64,000 nucleotides of DNA from Croceicoccus ponticola (GCF_004004515.1 NZ_RXOL01000005.1:105018-169017), one strand, 5' to 3'. Shown: positions 54,555 through 63,289, counted from the first letter of the stretch. The notes: generated by a model not told the origin, from the letters alone. Numbers and translations: made by a program.

Positions 54555-57083
54555 TCAGAAACGATGGGAAAGAGTAACTCCATATTCGGCCGGCCTTGCC
54601 GGATAGCGGATCACGACATCATATGCACGAATAGTGCTCGTCCAATAATATTTGTTGAAGATATTCTTTCCCCAAATCTGGACTTTCCAGTCTCCAGACG
54701 AAGACTTGATACCGATATTGGCGTTCACGATCGCACGGGCATTAATCTCGTAGACGCTGCGTTCCGCCTCCGACACCGTTAGAATGCCGATCGATTTCGA
54801 CTGACCGTTGACGCCGATGCCAACGAACCCGCCGAGGCTTTGGGACAGCGGGAAGTTATAATCCGCACGCGCCGAATATTGCCAGTCTGGCGCGAAAGGC
54901 AGATCGACGCCGCTGAAGGATGCGGTCACTGGAATTCTCAGGCCGCTAACGGGATCGGTCGCTTCGTCGATGACCCCCACATATTTATCCACCTTGGCAT
55001 CAAGATAAGTGACGCCCGCAGTCATTGTCAGGCCTTCGACCGGACGAAGGCTGATTTCGGCTTCTGCACCCTTGATCTTGGACTTGGGCACATTCACCAG
55101 CTTGTCCAGCGGGCCGAAGATCGGATCCACAAACTTGGCCCTGGTCTGCTTGTCCTGATAGTCATAATAGAAAGCTGCGCCACTGAAGGACACCGCCCTG
55201 TCGAACAAGTCGGCCTTGATGCCTCCTTCGACGCTCAGCAGCTTTTCCTGCACAACGGGAGAGTAGGCGTCGTAAATTACGCCCGACAGGGTCGGATAGC
55301 TCCCCGCCTTATAGCCCTTCGACACGTTCAGATAGGCGAGCAGACCCTGTTTTGGCTTGATGTCGACGCCCACGCTCCATGACGTGTTCCGTTCCTTGAG
55401 CTTATCCCGGAAGGGGCCCGGGATGAGGTAGGTTGCCGGGTCGACCGGCGTTCCGTCCGGATTGACGCGCGTATCGATGACGTAGGACTCTCCCACCGTG
55501 ACCAGTGGCACCCGCGGGCCGAAGACAGCCTGATAGATTGCGTTGAAGAAATTGGTCGTGGCGTCGGGCCCGAACGGTCCCGGTTCCGAAGTCCCGGGGG
55601 CCTGATAGCCCGCGTTGACCGTGCTGCGATTGGCCCGGGTATGGCGTACGCCGCCCTTCAGCTTCAACCAGTCGGCAAGATCATATTCGACGTTTCCGAA
55701 TAGTGCGTAATTGCGCATCTTCTGGTCGGAATCATAGCGGTTGGCAGGTAGGCCAAGGACGAAGAACGTCGAAGCATCGACATAACGATAGTCGATCACC
55801 TCATAGACACGCGACCGTTCGAGGTTGCCCCCCAGAACCCACCTCAGCGGATTTCTGGGTGCATTGGCCAGCCGGATTTCCTGCGAGAGGGTGTTGATCC
55901 GCCCATAGTCGCGGGCAAGATCGGTCGCTATCAGAGCCGTGCCGTCATATTCATTGGCGTTCAGGAACCGCAGATTGGCGTAGGAACTGATCGAGGTAAG
56001 CGTCAGGTCATCGTTCAGTTCATAGTCGGCGCGAAGGGACGTCTGCCAGTATTTGCTGTCGGAATAGGGCCGAATGCTGGGCGTCCAGTCAGCCGCCCGG
56101 GCGTTATTCGGCGCGACGGGATAGAGAAAGATCGGTAGATCGGCCGGAACGGTTCCCGCAGGGCCAGTCGAGCCGGGAAGATTGCCAGGCTGGGTGGCGA
56201 TTTTCTGCGGCGCGGTCGGATCATCGCGGTCCAGCCAGCCCGTCAGAACAAAGGAGGTGCTCAGCCGATCGGACGGCTTCCAATCCAGCGTCAGCCGGGC
56301 GGCGGTGTTGTTCTTGGCGCCCAGCGTATCCTGCCTGCGTCCGGGATTGTCCGGCACACCCACGGCCAGATATTCCGGCGGCACGGGCTGGTTGGTGCGC
56401 GTATAGCTTTTCTGCCAATCATCCCCGCGCACAGCGCGAATAGCGAAGCGGGCAGTGAGTGTATCGGAGATCGGTCCGCTCACAAAGCCGTTCAGTTCAG
56501 CGGTATTGAAGCGGCCGTAGCTAAGATCGGCGCCGGCCTCGAACGTCGGCGTCGGCTTCGCATGAATCAGGTTCACCGCGCCGCCCGTTGCATTGTTGCC
56601 AAAGAGGGTTCCCTGCGGCCCCTTCAGCACTTCGACCCGTTCTAGGTCGAACGCGACATGGGTCGCGAGGACAGGAAAGGGCATGGGCACCTGGTCGAGA
56701 TAAAGGCTGACATCGGGATAGGCCGCCAGGGATGGTTCGAAGAATCCGACGCCGCGGATGGTATACACCGGCGTGCTGCTCGGCGTCGGCGCGTAGGTCA
56801 GGCCCGGCGTCAATTGAGCGAGAGATGCAATGTCGGATATGCCCTGTGCTTTCAGCGCTGCCCCGCTCAGTGCTGTAACCGTAACGCCGACATCGCTGAG
56901 TTTCTGCTCGCGCTTATTGGCCGTGACGATGATCTCGTCCACGGTGCTGGATGATCCGTCGGCATCGGCTGCTTCAGGCACGGCGTCATTTGCCTGAGCC
57001 TGCGCTACGGCCGGAGCAGTAACGGACATGATAATCGCCACAGTCGACAGCAACATATATTGGCTGTGCATCTTTCTCGACAT
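54555..57083 (-). CDS. TonB-dependent receptor
   Basis: The start MSRKMHSQYMLLSTVAIIMS is chosen because GGAGGGGAC precedes it; the frame is open 18 codons upstream through a duplicated leader. The 842-residue protein has a signal peptide (ends AVAQAQA), a TonB-box-like DEIIVTAN, a plug domain (GISDIASLAQLTPGLTYAPT, YTIRGVGFFEPS, QGTLFGNNATGGAVNLI) and a 22-strand-type barrel ending in EYGVTLSHRF. It belongs to the large sphingomonad group of receptors for organic substrates rather than siderophores. It is probably the uptake route for the substrate of this island. Confidence 0.95.
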   Translation of the reverse strand: MSRKMHSQYMLLSTVAIIMSVTAPAVAQAQANDAVPEAADADGSSSTVDEIIVTANKREQKLSDVGVTVTALSGAALKAQGISDIASLAQLTPGLTYAPTPSSTPVYTIRGVGFFEPSLAAYPDVSLYLDQVPMPFPVLATHVAFDLERVEVLKGPQGTLFGNNATGGAVNLIHAKPTPTFEAGADLSYGRFNTAELNGFVSGPISDTLTARFAIRAVRGDDWQKSYTRTNQPVPPEYLAVGVPDNPGRRQDTLGAKNNTAARLTLDWKPSDRLSTSFVLTGWLDRDDPTAPQKIATQPGNLPGSTGPAGTVPADLPIFLYPVAPNNARAADWTPSIRPYSDSKYWQTSLRADYELNDDLTLTSISSYANLRFLNANEYDGTALIATDLARDYGRINTLSQEIRLANAPRNPLRWVLGGNLERSRVYEVIDYRYVDASTFFVLGLPANRYDSDQKMRNYALFGNVEYDLADWLKLKGGVRHTRANRSTVNAGYQAPGTSEPGPFGPDATTNFFNAIYQAVFGPRVPLVTVGESYVIDTRVNPDGTPVDPATYLIPGPFRDKLKERNTSWSVGVDIKPKQGLLAYLNVSKGYKAGSYPTLSGVIYDAYSPVVQEKLLSVEGGIKADLFDRAVSFSGAAFYYDYQDKQTRAKFVDPIFGPLDKLVNVPKSKIKGAEAEISLRPVEGLTMTAGVTYLDAKVDKYVGVIDEATDPVSGLRIPVTASFSGVDLPFAPDWQYSARADYNFPLSQSLGGFVGIGVNGQSKSIGILTVSEAERSVYEINARAIVNANIGIKSSSGDWKVQIWGKNIFNKYYWTSTIRAYDVVIRYPARPAEYGVTLSHRF

Positions 57084-57084
57084 A

Positions 57085-57120
57085 ACAGTCCCCTCCATTT
57101 TTACAGTCCCCTCCATTTTT
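57085..57120. repeat. Tandem 18-bp duplication carrying the receptor ribosome site
   Basis: ACAGTCCCCTCCATTTTT occurs twice in direct tandem. On the receptor strand each copy supplies AAAAATGGAGGGGACTGT, so the ribosome site and an in-frame ATG are duplicated. Confidence 0.85.
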
Positions 57121-57308
57121 GTCGTCTCGATCGCCAATATTGGCTGATCACTGCCTCTGCTCGAAAGTCGCTTGGCTCCGCTGCCCCACGGTTTGAGGCT
57201 GGGCTTCGCCTTGCCGGCTGTCCTGGGAACCGCAGTGAACCGAGCGATTCGTCAGCACGATTCGATTTGTGCGCTATCGTGCTAGGGCCAAAGCTACTGT
57301 AGGTCAAC

Positions 57309-57337
57309 TCGATATTACGGAATTGTAGGACATCCTG
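57309..57337 (-). promoter_or_regulatory. Operator and weak promoter of the TonB receptor gene
   Basis: The minus strand reads CAGGAT, a 17-base spacer starting GTCCTACAAT, then TATCGA. The operator word is perfect, and the -35 is poor, which may indicate activator need or low basal expression. Confidence 0.5.
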
Positions 57338-57360
57338 TAGCCTCAAAAGCGTCGGGGAGG

Positions 57361-57391
57361 TTGACTGTCCTACATTCTTATTCTACATGAT
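57361..57391 (+). promoter_or_regulatory. Promoter with operator before the SDR gene
   Basis: TTGACT, a 17-base spacer starting GTCCTACATT, then TACATGAT. This is nearly the same module as the one before the carboxylase operon. Confidence 0.65.
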
Positions 57392-57558
57392 TCGTGTCTC
57401 TGAAACGCGAACAGGTCGTGCAAGGCACGCATTCCGATACTAAGCTGAAGTAAAGTCATAGTTATTAGTGGTTTCGCATATTAAGGCCAGCAGCGTCGAA
57501 TATGGGAAACGACATCCCAAAAAATAAGAAATGAGTGTGCTGAATCATGGAGAGGAAT

Positions 57559-58341
57559 ATGGGGCGGCTAACTGATAAAGTTGCGGTTATTACTGGAGCA
57601 AGTTCCGGCATCGGCCGCGCCTGCTTCAATCTGTTTTCTGCCGAAGGTGCGCGAGTTGTCGGAACCAGCCGTACCAAATCGCATCTCGATGACGCGTTGG
57701 GTGAAATTTCGAAGGCTGGCGGCGAGGGTTTCGTGGTTGCGGCCGATATCGGCGATTCCGGTGCGATGGATAATGTGATCGCCGTTACGATCGAACGCTA
57801 TGGCCGCGTAGACATACTCGTTCATGCGGCGGGTGTCGGTTATGCGCTCAAGGACGTGCTGCCCGGCAGTATGGGTGCCGCCAACGGACTTTCCGACGGC
57901 AACTGGCGCGAAGTCATGCGCGTCGATCTGGATGCCTGCTTCTATGCAGCCCGCGCGGTACTGCCCCACATGATCGAGCAGGGCAGCGGTTCGATCGTCA
58001 ATGTCGCGAGCATTTTCGGACTGGGCGGCACGGCTGATGCTCACGCCTATTCGTCGGCAAAGGCGGCTGTGGTGAACTTCACCCGCTCGCTCTGCATCGC
58101 CTACGCCAAGGATGGCATCCGCGCGAACAGTCTGTGTCCCGGGTTCGTCGATACGCCGATGATCGCCAGCATGATTCATCACTTCGAGGATGAATCGACC
58201 GCGACCCAGTTGTCGCCGATGGGGCGGGCCGGCCGTCCCATCGAAATTGCAAACGGGTGTCTTTTCCTTGCTTCCGACGAAGCTTCCTATTGCAATGGCT
58301 CGACCCTGGTAATCGACGGCGGCACGACCGCCAGCGTCTGA
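57559..58341 (+). CDS. Short-chain dehydrogenase/reductase
   Basis: The ATG of MGRLTDKVAVITGASSGIGR is used, preceded by GGAGAGG; another ATG lies four codons upstream. The 260-residue classical SDR has TGASSGIG (cofactor), NVASIFG serine, YSSAK (catalytic Tyr and Lys) and a C-terminal SYCNGSTLVIDGG. The residue after the second strand (TSRTKS) favours NADP. It could oxidise or reduce a hydroxyl/ketone of the substrate. It is the first gene of a rightward unit with the three genes that follow. Confidence 0.93.
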   Translation: MGRLTDKVAVITGASSGIGRACFNLFSAEGARVVGTSRTKSHLDDALGEISKAGGEGFVVAADIGDSGAMDNVIAVTIERYGRVDILVHAAGVGYALKDVLPGSMGAANGLSDGNWREVMRVDLDACFYAARAVLPHMIEQGSGSIVNVASIFGLGGTADAHAYSSAKAAVVNFTRSLCIAYAKDGIRANSLCPGFVDTPMIASMIHHFEDESTATQLSPMGRAGRPIEIANGCLFLASDEASYCNGSTLVIDGGTTASV

Positions 58342-58453
58342 TGCGCGCATGGGCATGATCGCGGCCCCGCCGCACGGCCCTGCTCGATCATGCGAAGCGT
58401 AAAAGCTGATAACCCGCCTCTTGAGATGGATCGGGGAAGTTTTGGGAGTATGT

Positions 58454-59191
58454 ATGAGGCTATACACGGACACCGACTATTTCTACCGCGCGCCGGTGTT
58501 CCCGCTCGTCGAGGCGGTCAACGGCCTCGTCCGTGATCTCGTCAGAAAGAGGCTGGAAGAGAGCGGAGGGGATTGGTCTTCATTCGCCTTGGGCACTTCG
58601 GAAGCGCTGGTCACGAAGGCTGACATCGACGCCCTTGAGGGCAAGATCCTCGCGACGGGATACCGCTTTTCCTCCTCGTCGAATGCGTCTGCCCGCGATC
58701 GGCCGGAAATATACAAGTCCACCGACGATGCGGACGCTGATGGGGGAGGCGCCTTCGCTCATCCCGACGCGCCGACAGCTTCCCCGGACGAGGCTGGACG
58801 CGAATTGTGCGGATGCGGCGACAATGTGGTCCGGCGCAATACGAACATCGTGGGCATAGCGCGCTATGTTCGCACGAGCGAGGACGTCATAGACTATATG
58901 CGCAACGGTGTTCCCGCCGGGACGATAGCCATCATCGCCGACAGCGGCGGTACGCTGACCGCGCCGATTCTCGAACAGTTCACGGCCGTTATTTGCGCGG
59001 GCGGAACCGTGCGCTCGCATCTGGGTATCCTGACCCGGGAGTTTGGTATCCCGTGCCTGATGAACGCAAAGCTTTCAGGCGTTCGGGATGGCGATAGTGT
59101 CGAAGTGGAGGTCAGTGCCCCGGCCAAGACCGCCGAGGCCTATCAAGCAGGGCAGGAAATGACGGCACACATCTGGAGGCTTCCGCGATGA
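58454..59191 (+). CDS. Free-standing PEP-utilising swivelling domain protein
   Basis: The start MRLYTDTDYFYRAPVFPLVE follows GGGAG; the frame is open 11 codons upstream. Of 245 residues, the last 110 form the phospho-histidine domain: GVPAGTIAIIADSGGTLTAP and ICAGGTVRSHLGILTREFGIPCLM split by a turn, with the histidine in GGTVRSHLG. There is no ATP-grasp domain. The first 130 residues are not recognised and include a charged, cysteine-bearing stretch (CGCGDN). It could be the phosphoryl shuttle between an ATP-grasp enzyme, such as the PpdK-like protein, and an acceptor on the next gene product. It overlaps the next gene by four bases. Confidence 0.78.
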   Translation: MRLYTDTDYFYRAPVFPLVEAVNGLVRDLVRKRLEESGGDWSSFALGTSEALVTKADIDALEGKILATGYRFSSSSNASARDRPEIYKSTDDADADGGGAFAHPDAPTASPDEAGRELCGCGDNVVRRNTNIVGIARYVRTSEDVIDYMRNGVPAGTIAIIADSGGTLTAPILEQFTAVICAGGTVRSHLGILTREFGIPCLMNAKLSGVRDGDSVEVEVSAPAKTAEAYQAGQEMTAHIWRLPR

Positions 59192-60744
59192 TTTTCAAAA
59201 GTCCTCAAACCCCGCTTTCCTACGCACAATTGCTTGAAGCTAACAATGTTATGCAGACTAATGGGGATGAAACCTATTGGCTGTGCCTGACGCGCACGGT
59301 GCAGGGATCGAAATTATTTCCCGTTTCGGCATACATCCTGTTTTCCTATTTGAACGCCTTTTATCGCTACCCCTCCCTGCTGCGCAAGATCGAGGAAAGG
59401 ATGACGGCTGAGGAACTCGGCGATCTCGCCCGCAATATGGGGGTGAAGGTAGGGAGCCTGCATATGGGCTGGAGCCTGCCCGCCTTCTATCTGCTCGGTC
59501 GCGAATGCCTGTTGTCCTATGGGTTGATCCGTCCCCAGGACGCGGCCGAGGACATCGTCTATGTACTCGATTTCTGGAAACGCTTTCAGTTGGCCCGCCA
59601 TCGCAACGACGGGCATCTCACCAACCGTGAATTCGGGCATCGCGCGCAGATTGCGCCGCACCGTCTGCTGGAAGTGTTCGCGGCGGACATGTTCGACTGT
59701 TCGTCGGGCGATCCGCTCCACGAGGCGGCGCACGGCTTTATGGCCGCGACATCTCAATATTGCTTCCTCTCCGCCTGTGAAAGCCGGTTGAATCTTCACA
59801 ATACCGGGCCGTTCAGGCTGGACGGTACACGGCAATTGTTGATCCGGGATTTCATGGACCTGGGCGAATGCTCATTGCCATGGCTGGACGGCGTTGCGGC
59901 GGAGATACCGTATAACAATCTGACGGTGACGATGGCGACCGAGGGGTGCCATTTCGACATCGTCGATGACTGGGGCAGCTTTGAATCCAAGCCTGAGTTC
60001 GTTCCCGACATGATGACCGGAATCGGCCTATATACATCCGATCCGCTTTCGGGCGGTTATATCCCGGTCGGCATGGGGTCGGCGGAAGAGCTGACGGCGA
60101 CCTTTGTCGATCTCGGCAACCGGATCAAGGACGCGACCAACAAGCTCTGGATGCGGATGGCGGGCTGGTCGCGCGACCAGCTGCTCGATGCCGGAGCGTT
60201 CACCTATTTTGCCGTAATCAAGGACCTTGCGCACATCGCCGGCGTGTTCGAGGTGGAGGACTGGTTTGAAATAGACCCGCGCGCCGAACGTTTCCGCTCG
60301 CTGCTGAACGACGAATATGCGGACAGTTTTCTGGGCGAACTTGTCGGTTCTATCACGTTGCCGACGCAACAACGTTCCCCGTTTACGATGATGCAGCACT
60401 CTGACGGGCCCAGCGGCACGATCACGCCTCTTCCCTACTCGATCCTGGCCGGTGAAGATTATGTGCCCTCGGTCGGAGGAACGCTGCCGGGGGGCACCTA
60501 TCTAGACCCAAAGGTCGATACCTACCAGACGACACGCGGCAAAATGACGTTGTCGGAGTACAATGCCGCGGCTCGCGAGACTCGTCCCGATATCTGCTCG
60601 CCCGAATATCGGTATCTTTGCGATACCTGGGTCAAATATAATGCGCATACCGACCTGGCAAACGAACTTTACAAGATCGATCAGCGCACATCTCGAACGA
60701 TGAAGGGCAGGGGCACTGGCGTGCAGCTTGCGGGAGGCCAGTGA
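59188..60744 (+). CDS. Unrecognised 518-aa protein coupled to swivelling domain
   Basis: This starts with ATGA overlap at MIFKSPQTPLSYAQLLEANN. I do not recognise a family. It is soluble, with no signal or membrane segments, and rich in Trp, His, Tyr and Leu. It contains HEAAH at about 178-182, an HExxH pattern that can bind zinc, and a conserved-looking acidic cluster in DDWGSFESKPEFVPDMM. A proline- and glycine-rich region follows at 400-450 and the C-terminus is basic (RTSRTMKGRG). The tight coupling to the swivelling domain suggests that it binds the substrate which receives the phosphoryl group, but this is inference from gene order. Confidence 0.6.
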   Translation: MIFKSPQTPLSYAQLLEANNVMQTNGDETYWLCLTRTVQGSKLFPVSAYILFSYLNAFYRYPSLLRKIEERMTAEELGDLARNMGVKVGSLHMGWSLPAFYLLGRECLLSYGLIRPQDAAEDIVYVLDFWKRFQLARHRNDGHLTNREFGHRAQIAPHRLLEVFAADMFDCSSGDPLHEAAHGFMAATSQYCFLSACESRLNLHNTGPFRLDGTRQLLIRDFMDLGECSLPWLDGVAAEIPYNNLTVTMATEGCHFDIVDDWGSFESKPEFVPDMMTGIGLYTSDPLSGGYIPVGMGSAEELTATFVDLGNRIKDATNKLWMRMAGWSRDQLLDAGAFTYFAVIKDLAHIAGVFEVEDWFEIDPRAERFRSLLNDEYADSFLGELVGSITLPTQQRSPFTMMQHSDGPSGTITPLPYSILAGEDYVPSVGGTLPGGTYLDPKVDTYQTTRGKMTLSEYNAAARETRPDICSPEYRYLCDTWVKYNAHTDLANELYKIDQRTSRTMKGRGTGVQLAGGQ

Positions 60745-61349
60745 TGGATATGGATGCAACTCTGGTCTTTCACGGGCTCGCCATTAAAAAATATGCCCGT
60801 CCCGAAGATGTGGCGAGGCTGATTTGCTGGCCACATGAGAAGGTGGCGATGCGGCTCAATGAAGCGACGCAGTCGGGCCGGGTCGTCGAAATATCGGGCG
60901 CCTATACGCTGGGTCCGCTGGCACGTGTGGCGCTCGATGCCGATTACTCGCGCCAATATGCCGATATTCGCCGCAACGATGTCTTCCTGGCAGCCTATAA
61001 CAGTTTCGAGCATGTCAACATCGAGCTGAAGTCGCTCATTACGGATTGGCAATCAGTCAATGTCGGCGGCCAGACCGTCGCCAATGATCATAGCGATGAA
61101 TCCTATGACATGGCGATCATCGACAAGCTGGGGGGAATCCACGACCGCGTGGAAGTGATCCTGGCGAAATTGAGCCAGGGGATCCCCCGGTTAACCTTCT
61201 ACACGGCCGCACTCACTCGGGCTTTGGAACGCGCGGAAGCGGGTGAAATCGAGTGGGTAAGCGACGTGAAGATCGAAAGCTATCACACCCTCTGGTTTGA
61301 ACTGCATGAGGATCTGCTGCGCATTACAGGCAATCAGCGCGCGGAGTGA
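60744..61349 (+). CDS. Unrecognised 201-aa protein, winged-helix-like N-terminus
   Basis: The ATG at 60744 overlaps the previous stop (TGATG) and follows GGGAGG. The first 60 residues (KKYARPEDVARLICWPHEKV, RLNEATQSGRVVEISGAYTL) look like a small winged-helix or substrate-lid module. The rest (SFEHVNIELKSLITDWQSVN, DKLGGIHDRVEVILAKLSQG, RLTFYTAALTRALERAEAGE) is helical. No catalytic motif is evident. Three-gene coupling (swivel-518 aa-201 aa) suggests one complex. It is reminiscent of multi-subunit phenylphosphate synthase in gene logic, not in detectable sequence. Confidence 0.55.
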   Translation: MDMDATLVFHGLAIKKYARPEDVARLICWPHEKVAMRLNEATQSGRVVEISGAYTLGPLARVALDADYSRQYADIRRNDVFLAAYNSFEHVNIELKSLITDWQSVNVGGQTVANDHSDESYDMAIIDKLGGIHDRVEVILAKLSQGIPRLTFYTAALTRALERAEAGEIEWVSDVKIESYHTLWFELHEDLLRITGNQRAE

Positions 61350-61500
61350 CGCGGCCGACCTGAACCCAGGACGCGGCGAGCGCAATCTCAGGCGATTGAT
61401 CGCCCAACGCATCGGAGCCGGATTTCGGATCGGTACCGCAAAGGGGGGGGCGTAAAGGGAGCGGGCTAATGACCGGACACTTTATCAAATCTGGAGCTCA

Positions 61501-62274
61501 GTGAGTATGGGCGAGAAATTTGCTGCCGGTCGCCATATACCTCTCACGGGCATGGCAAACTTGCGGGACCTAGGCGGGCTGATCGGCCTGGGCGGCAGAA
61601 GAATAAAGCGCGGAAGATATTTCAGGTCCGGTGAACTGTTTGGACTTACCGACGAAGACACGAGGATATTTCGCGGCCTGGACTTGGCCACCATCTATGA
61701 TCTCCGGTCTTCACTGGAGCGGGAGCGCCGTCCCGGCGAATCATTCAAATTCGGCACGGCTAAAATCTACAGCAGAGATTATAAAGACAGCGCGGCAGGA
61801 TTTCCAGAAGTCATGAGTGCGCCCGTAATACAACCATCGCTTGCCGTCGAAGCCATGTTAAAATTGTATCGAACGATCCCTTATGAGCATGCCGAGTCCA
61901 TTCTCGATATTTTTCAACTTCTGAAAGACGATCGGACGCCGTTGCTCTTCCATTGCGCTGCCGGGAAAGATCGTACGGGGATCGTGGCTGCGTTGTTCCT
62001 AGAGATCCTGGGCTGCTCTCGCGATGATATATATGACGACTACATCATGACAAATGCTCACATCGATCTTATTCGAACGCGATATCTTGAGCATACGCCG
62101 CCCGAAGTGCCGGCAGAGATATGGGAGCCGGTCGTACAATCCGACCGCCGCTATCTCGAAGCCATGTTTGCGCACCTTGAAGACCAGCATGGCGGGGCGG
62201 AGGGTTACCTCTCCCAGCTTGGAATAGGTGCTGCGGATATTGAGTCCATCCGCCGCACTGCGCTCGAAAGCTAA
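61501..62274 (+). CDS. Tyrosine-phosphatase-fold protein (DSP3/LipA-like)
   Basis: A GTG start with GGAG upstream gives MSMGEKFAAGRHIPLTGMAN. The 257-residue protein has NLRDLGG at the N-terminus and the phosphatase loop HCAAGKDRTG (about 151-160), the signature of the bacterial atypical dual-specificity group. A general-acid aspartate could be that in YSRDYKDS. It could remove phosphate from a protein, a lipid or a small molecule. In an island with dikinase-like genes, dephosphorylation of a phosphorylated intermediate is possible. The 150-base gap before it has no matching operator. Confidence 0.85.
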   Translation: MSMGEKFAAGRHIPLTGMANLRDLGGLIGLGGRRIKRGRYFRSGELFGLTDEDTRIFRGLDLATIYDLRSSLERERRPGESFKFGTAKIYSRDYKDSAAGFPEVMSAPVIQPSLAVEAMLKLYRTIPYEHAESILDIFQLLKDDRTPLLFHCAAGKDRTGIVAALFLEILGCSRDDIYDDYIMTNAHIDLIRTRYLEHTPPEVPAEIWEPVVQSDRRYLEAMFAHLEDQHGGAEGYLSQLGIGAADIESIRRTALES

Positions 62275-62466
62275 AAGGACTCATCCCTTGGGCTCTCGTA
62301 GCCCGGCAGCTGGCACCCTGGCGGGGCGCCGCGATCGGATCCGCTGAATAGGCAGGCCTATCGACAAAGGCCCTGCCGACCCGCTTTCCTGCCGCTGCCC
62401 CGGCGGACCGGCGTTCCGAGGGTGGTTTCAGTCTTCGAACTGAAAGTACGGGATTGAGATCCACCA

Positions 62467-63289
62467 GGTGGTGTCAGTCCAATGCGAACTCGTCTCCACC
62501 GGGCGCAAGGAAGCCCAGACGATTACGCCCTCATGCCGCAAGATTCTGCCACTCGGCCAGGGCGGCCGAGCGACGGGTCTTGTAAGTCTGGCGATCGACG
62601 AGGTGACGTTCCGAGTTGAAGTGATTGTGAATGGAAGCGTGGACTGATGCGAATTTCTGCAGTGACTTCATTCGCCGAAATCGCTGCATGGCGCGCTCTC
62701 GTCGTCGGAATGGCAGATGCGAATTCTCGGCGCGATTGTTGAGCCACCTCCCCATCTCGCGACGGTCCTCGTTGCCGAGTTCCTTCATCGCCGCAGGGTA
62801 GGAACGCAGCCCATCTGTGACGATTGTCTCGGCTTTGCCATGGCGTTTCAGCGCCTTCTTCATGAATGCCAAAGCCGCAGATTTATCCCGTTTCTTCGTA
62901 ACGTAGGACTCGAGAACCTCGCCTTCGTGATCAACCGCGCGCCACAGATAGACCATCTCGCCGTTCAGCTTCACGTACATTTCGTCGAGGTGCCAACGCC
63001 ACTGGCGAAACCCCTTCATCCGGTTGACCCGCTGGCGCCGGATGTCGGCAGCGAACATCGGTCCGAACCTGTTCCACCAGAGCCGAACCGTCTCGTGGCA
63101 TAGGTCGTAGCCGCGCTCGAAAAGCAAGTCTTCCACGTTCAGCAGGGACAGCGGATATCGCACGTACAGCATCACCACCATGCGGATGACGTCCGGCGAG
63201 GAGTGGAAGTATCTGAACGGATTATGGGCCTTGCTCATCTGGCCCAGCTAGCAGTCACCCCCCTGCCCGGTCATCCCTTTGACACTGCC
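62467..63289 (-). mobile_element. IS6-family insertion sequence, 823 bp (right flank of catabolic island)
   Basis: The ends are GGTGGTGTCA and, read inward from the right, GGCAGTGTCA. Length, orientation and gene content are the same as at 40707-41529, so the two copies bracket 20.9 kb as direct repeats. It lies between the phosphatase gene and the DUF1254 fragment. Confidence 0.88.
62531..63238 (-). CDS. IS6-family transposase
   Basis: A complete 235-residue protein starting MSKAHNPFRYFHSSPDVIRM. The catalytic set WHLDEMYVKLNGE, IVTDGLRSYPAAMKELG, NRAENSHLPFRRRERAM is intact and it ends EWQNLAA. It differs from the left-hand copy by a modest number of substitutions, so the two copies are not the product of a very recent duplication. 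Confidence 0.95.
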   Translation of the reverse strand: MSKAHNPFRYFHSSPDVIRMVVMLYVRYPLSLLNVEDLLFERGYDLCHETVRLWWNRFGPMFAADIRRQRVNRMKGFRQWRWHLDEMYVKLNGEMVYLWRAVDHEGEVLESYVTKKRDKSAALAFMKKALKRHGKAETIVTDGLRSYPAAMKELGNEDRREMGRWLNNRAENSHLPFRRRERAMQRFRRMKSLQKFASVHASIHNHFNSERHLVDRQTYKTRRSAALAEWQNLAA

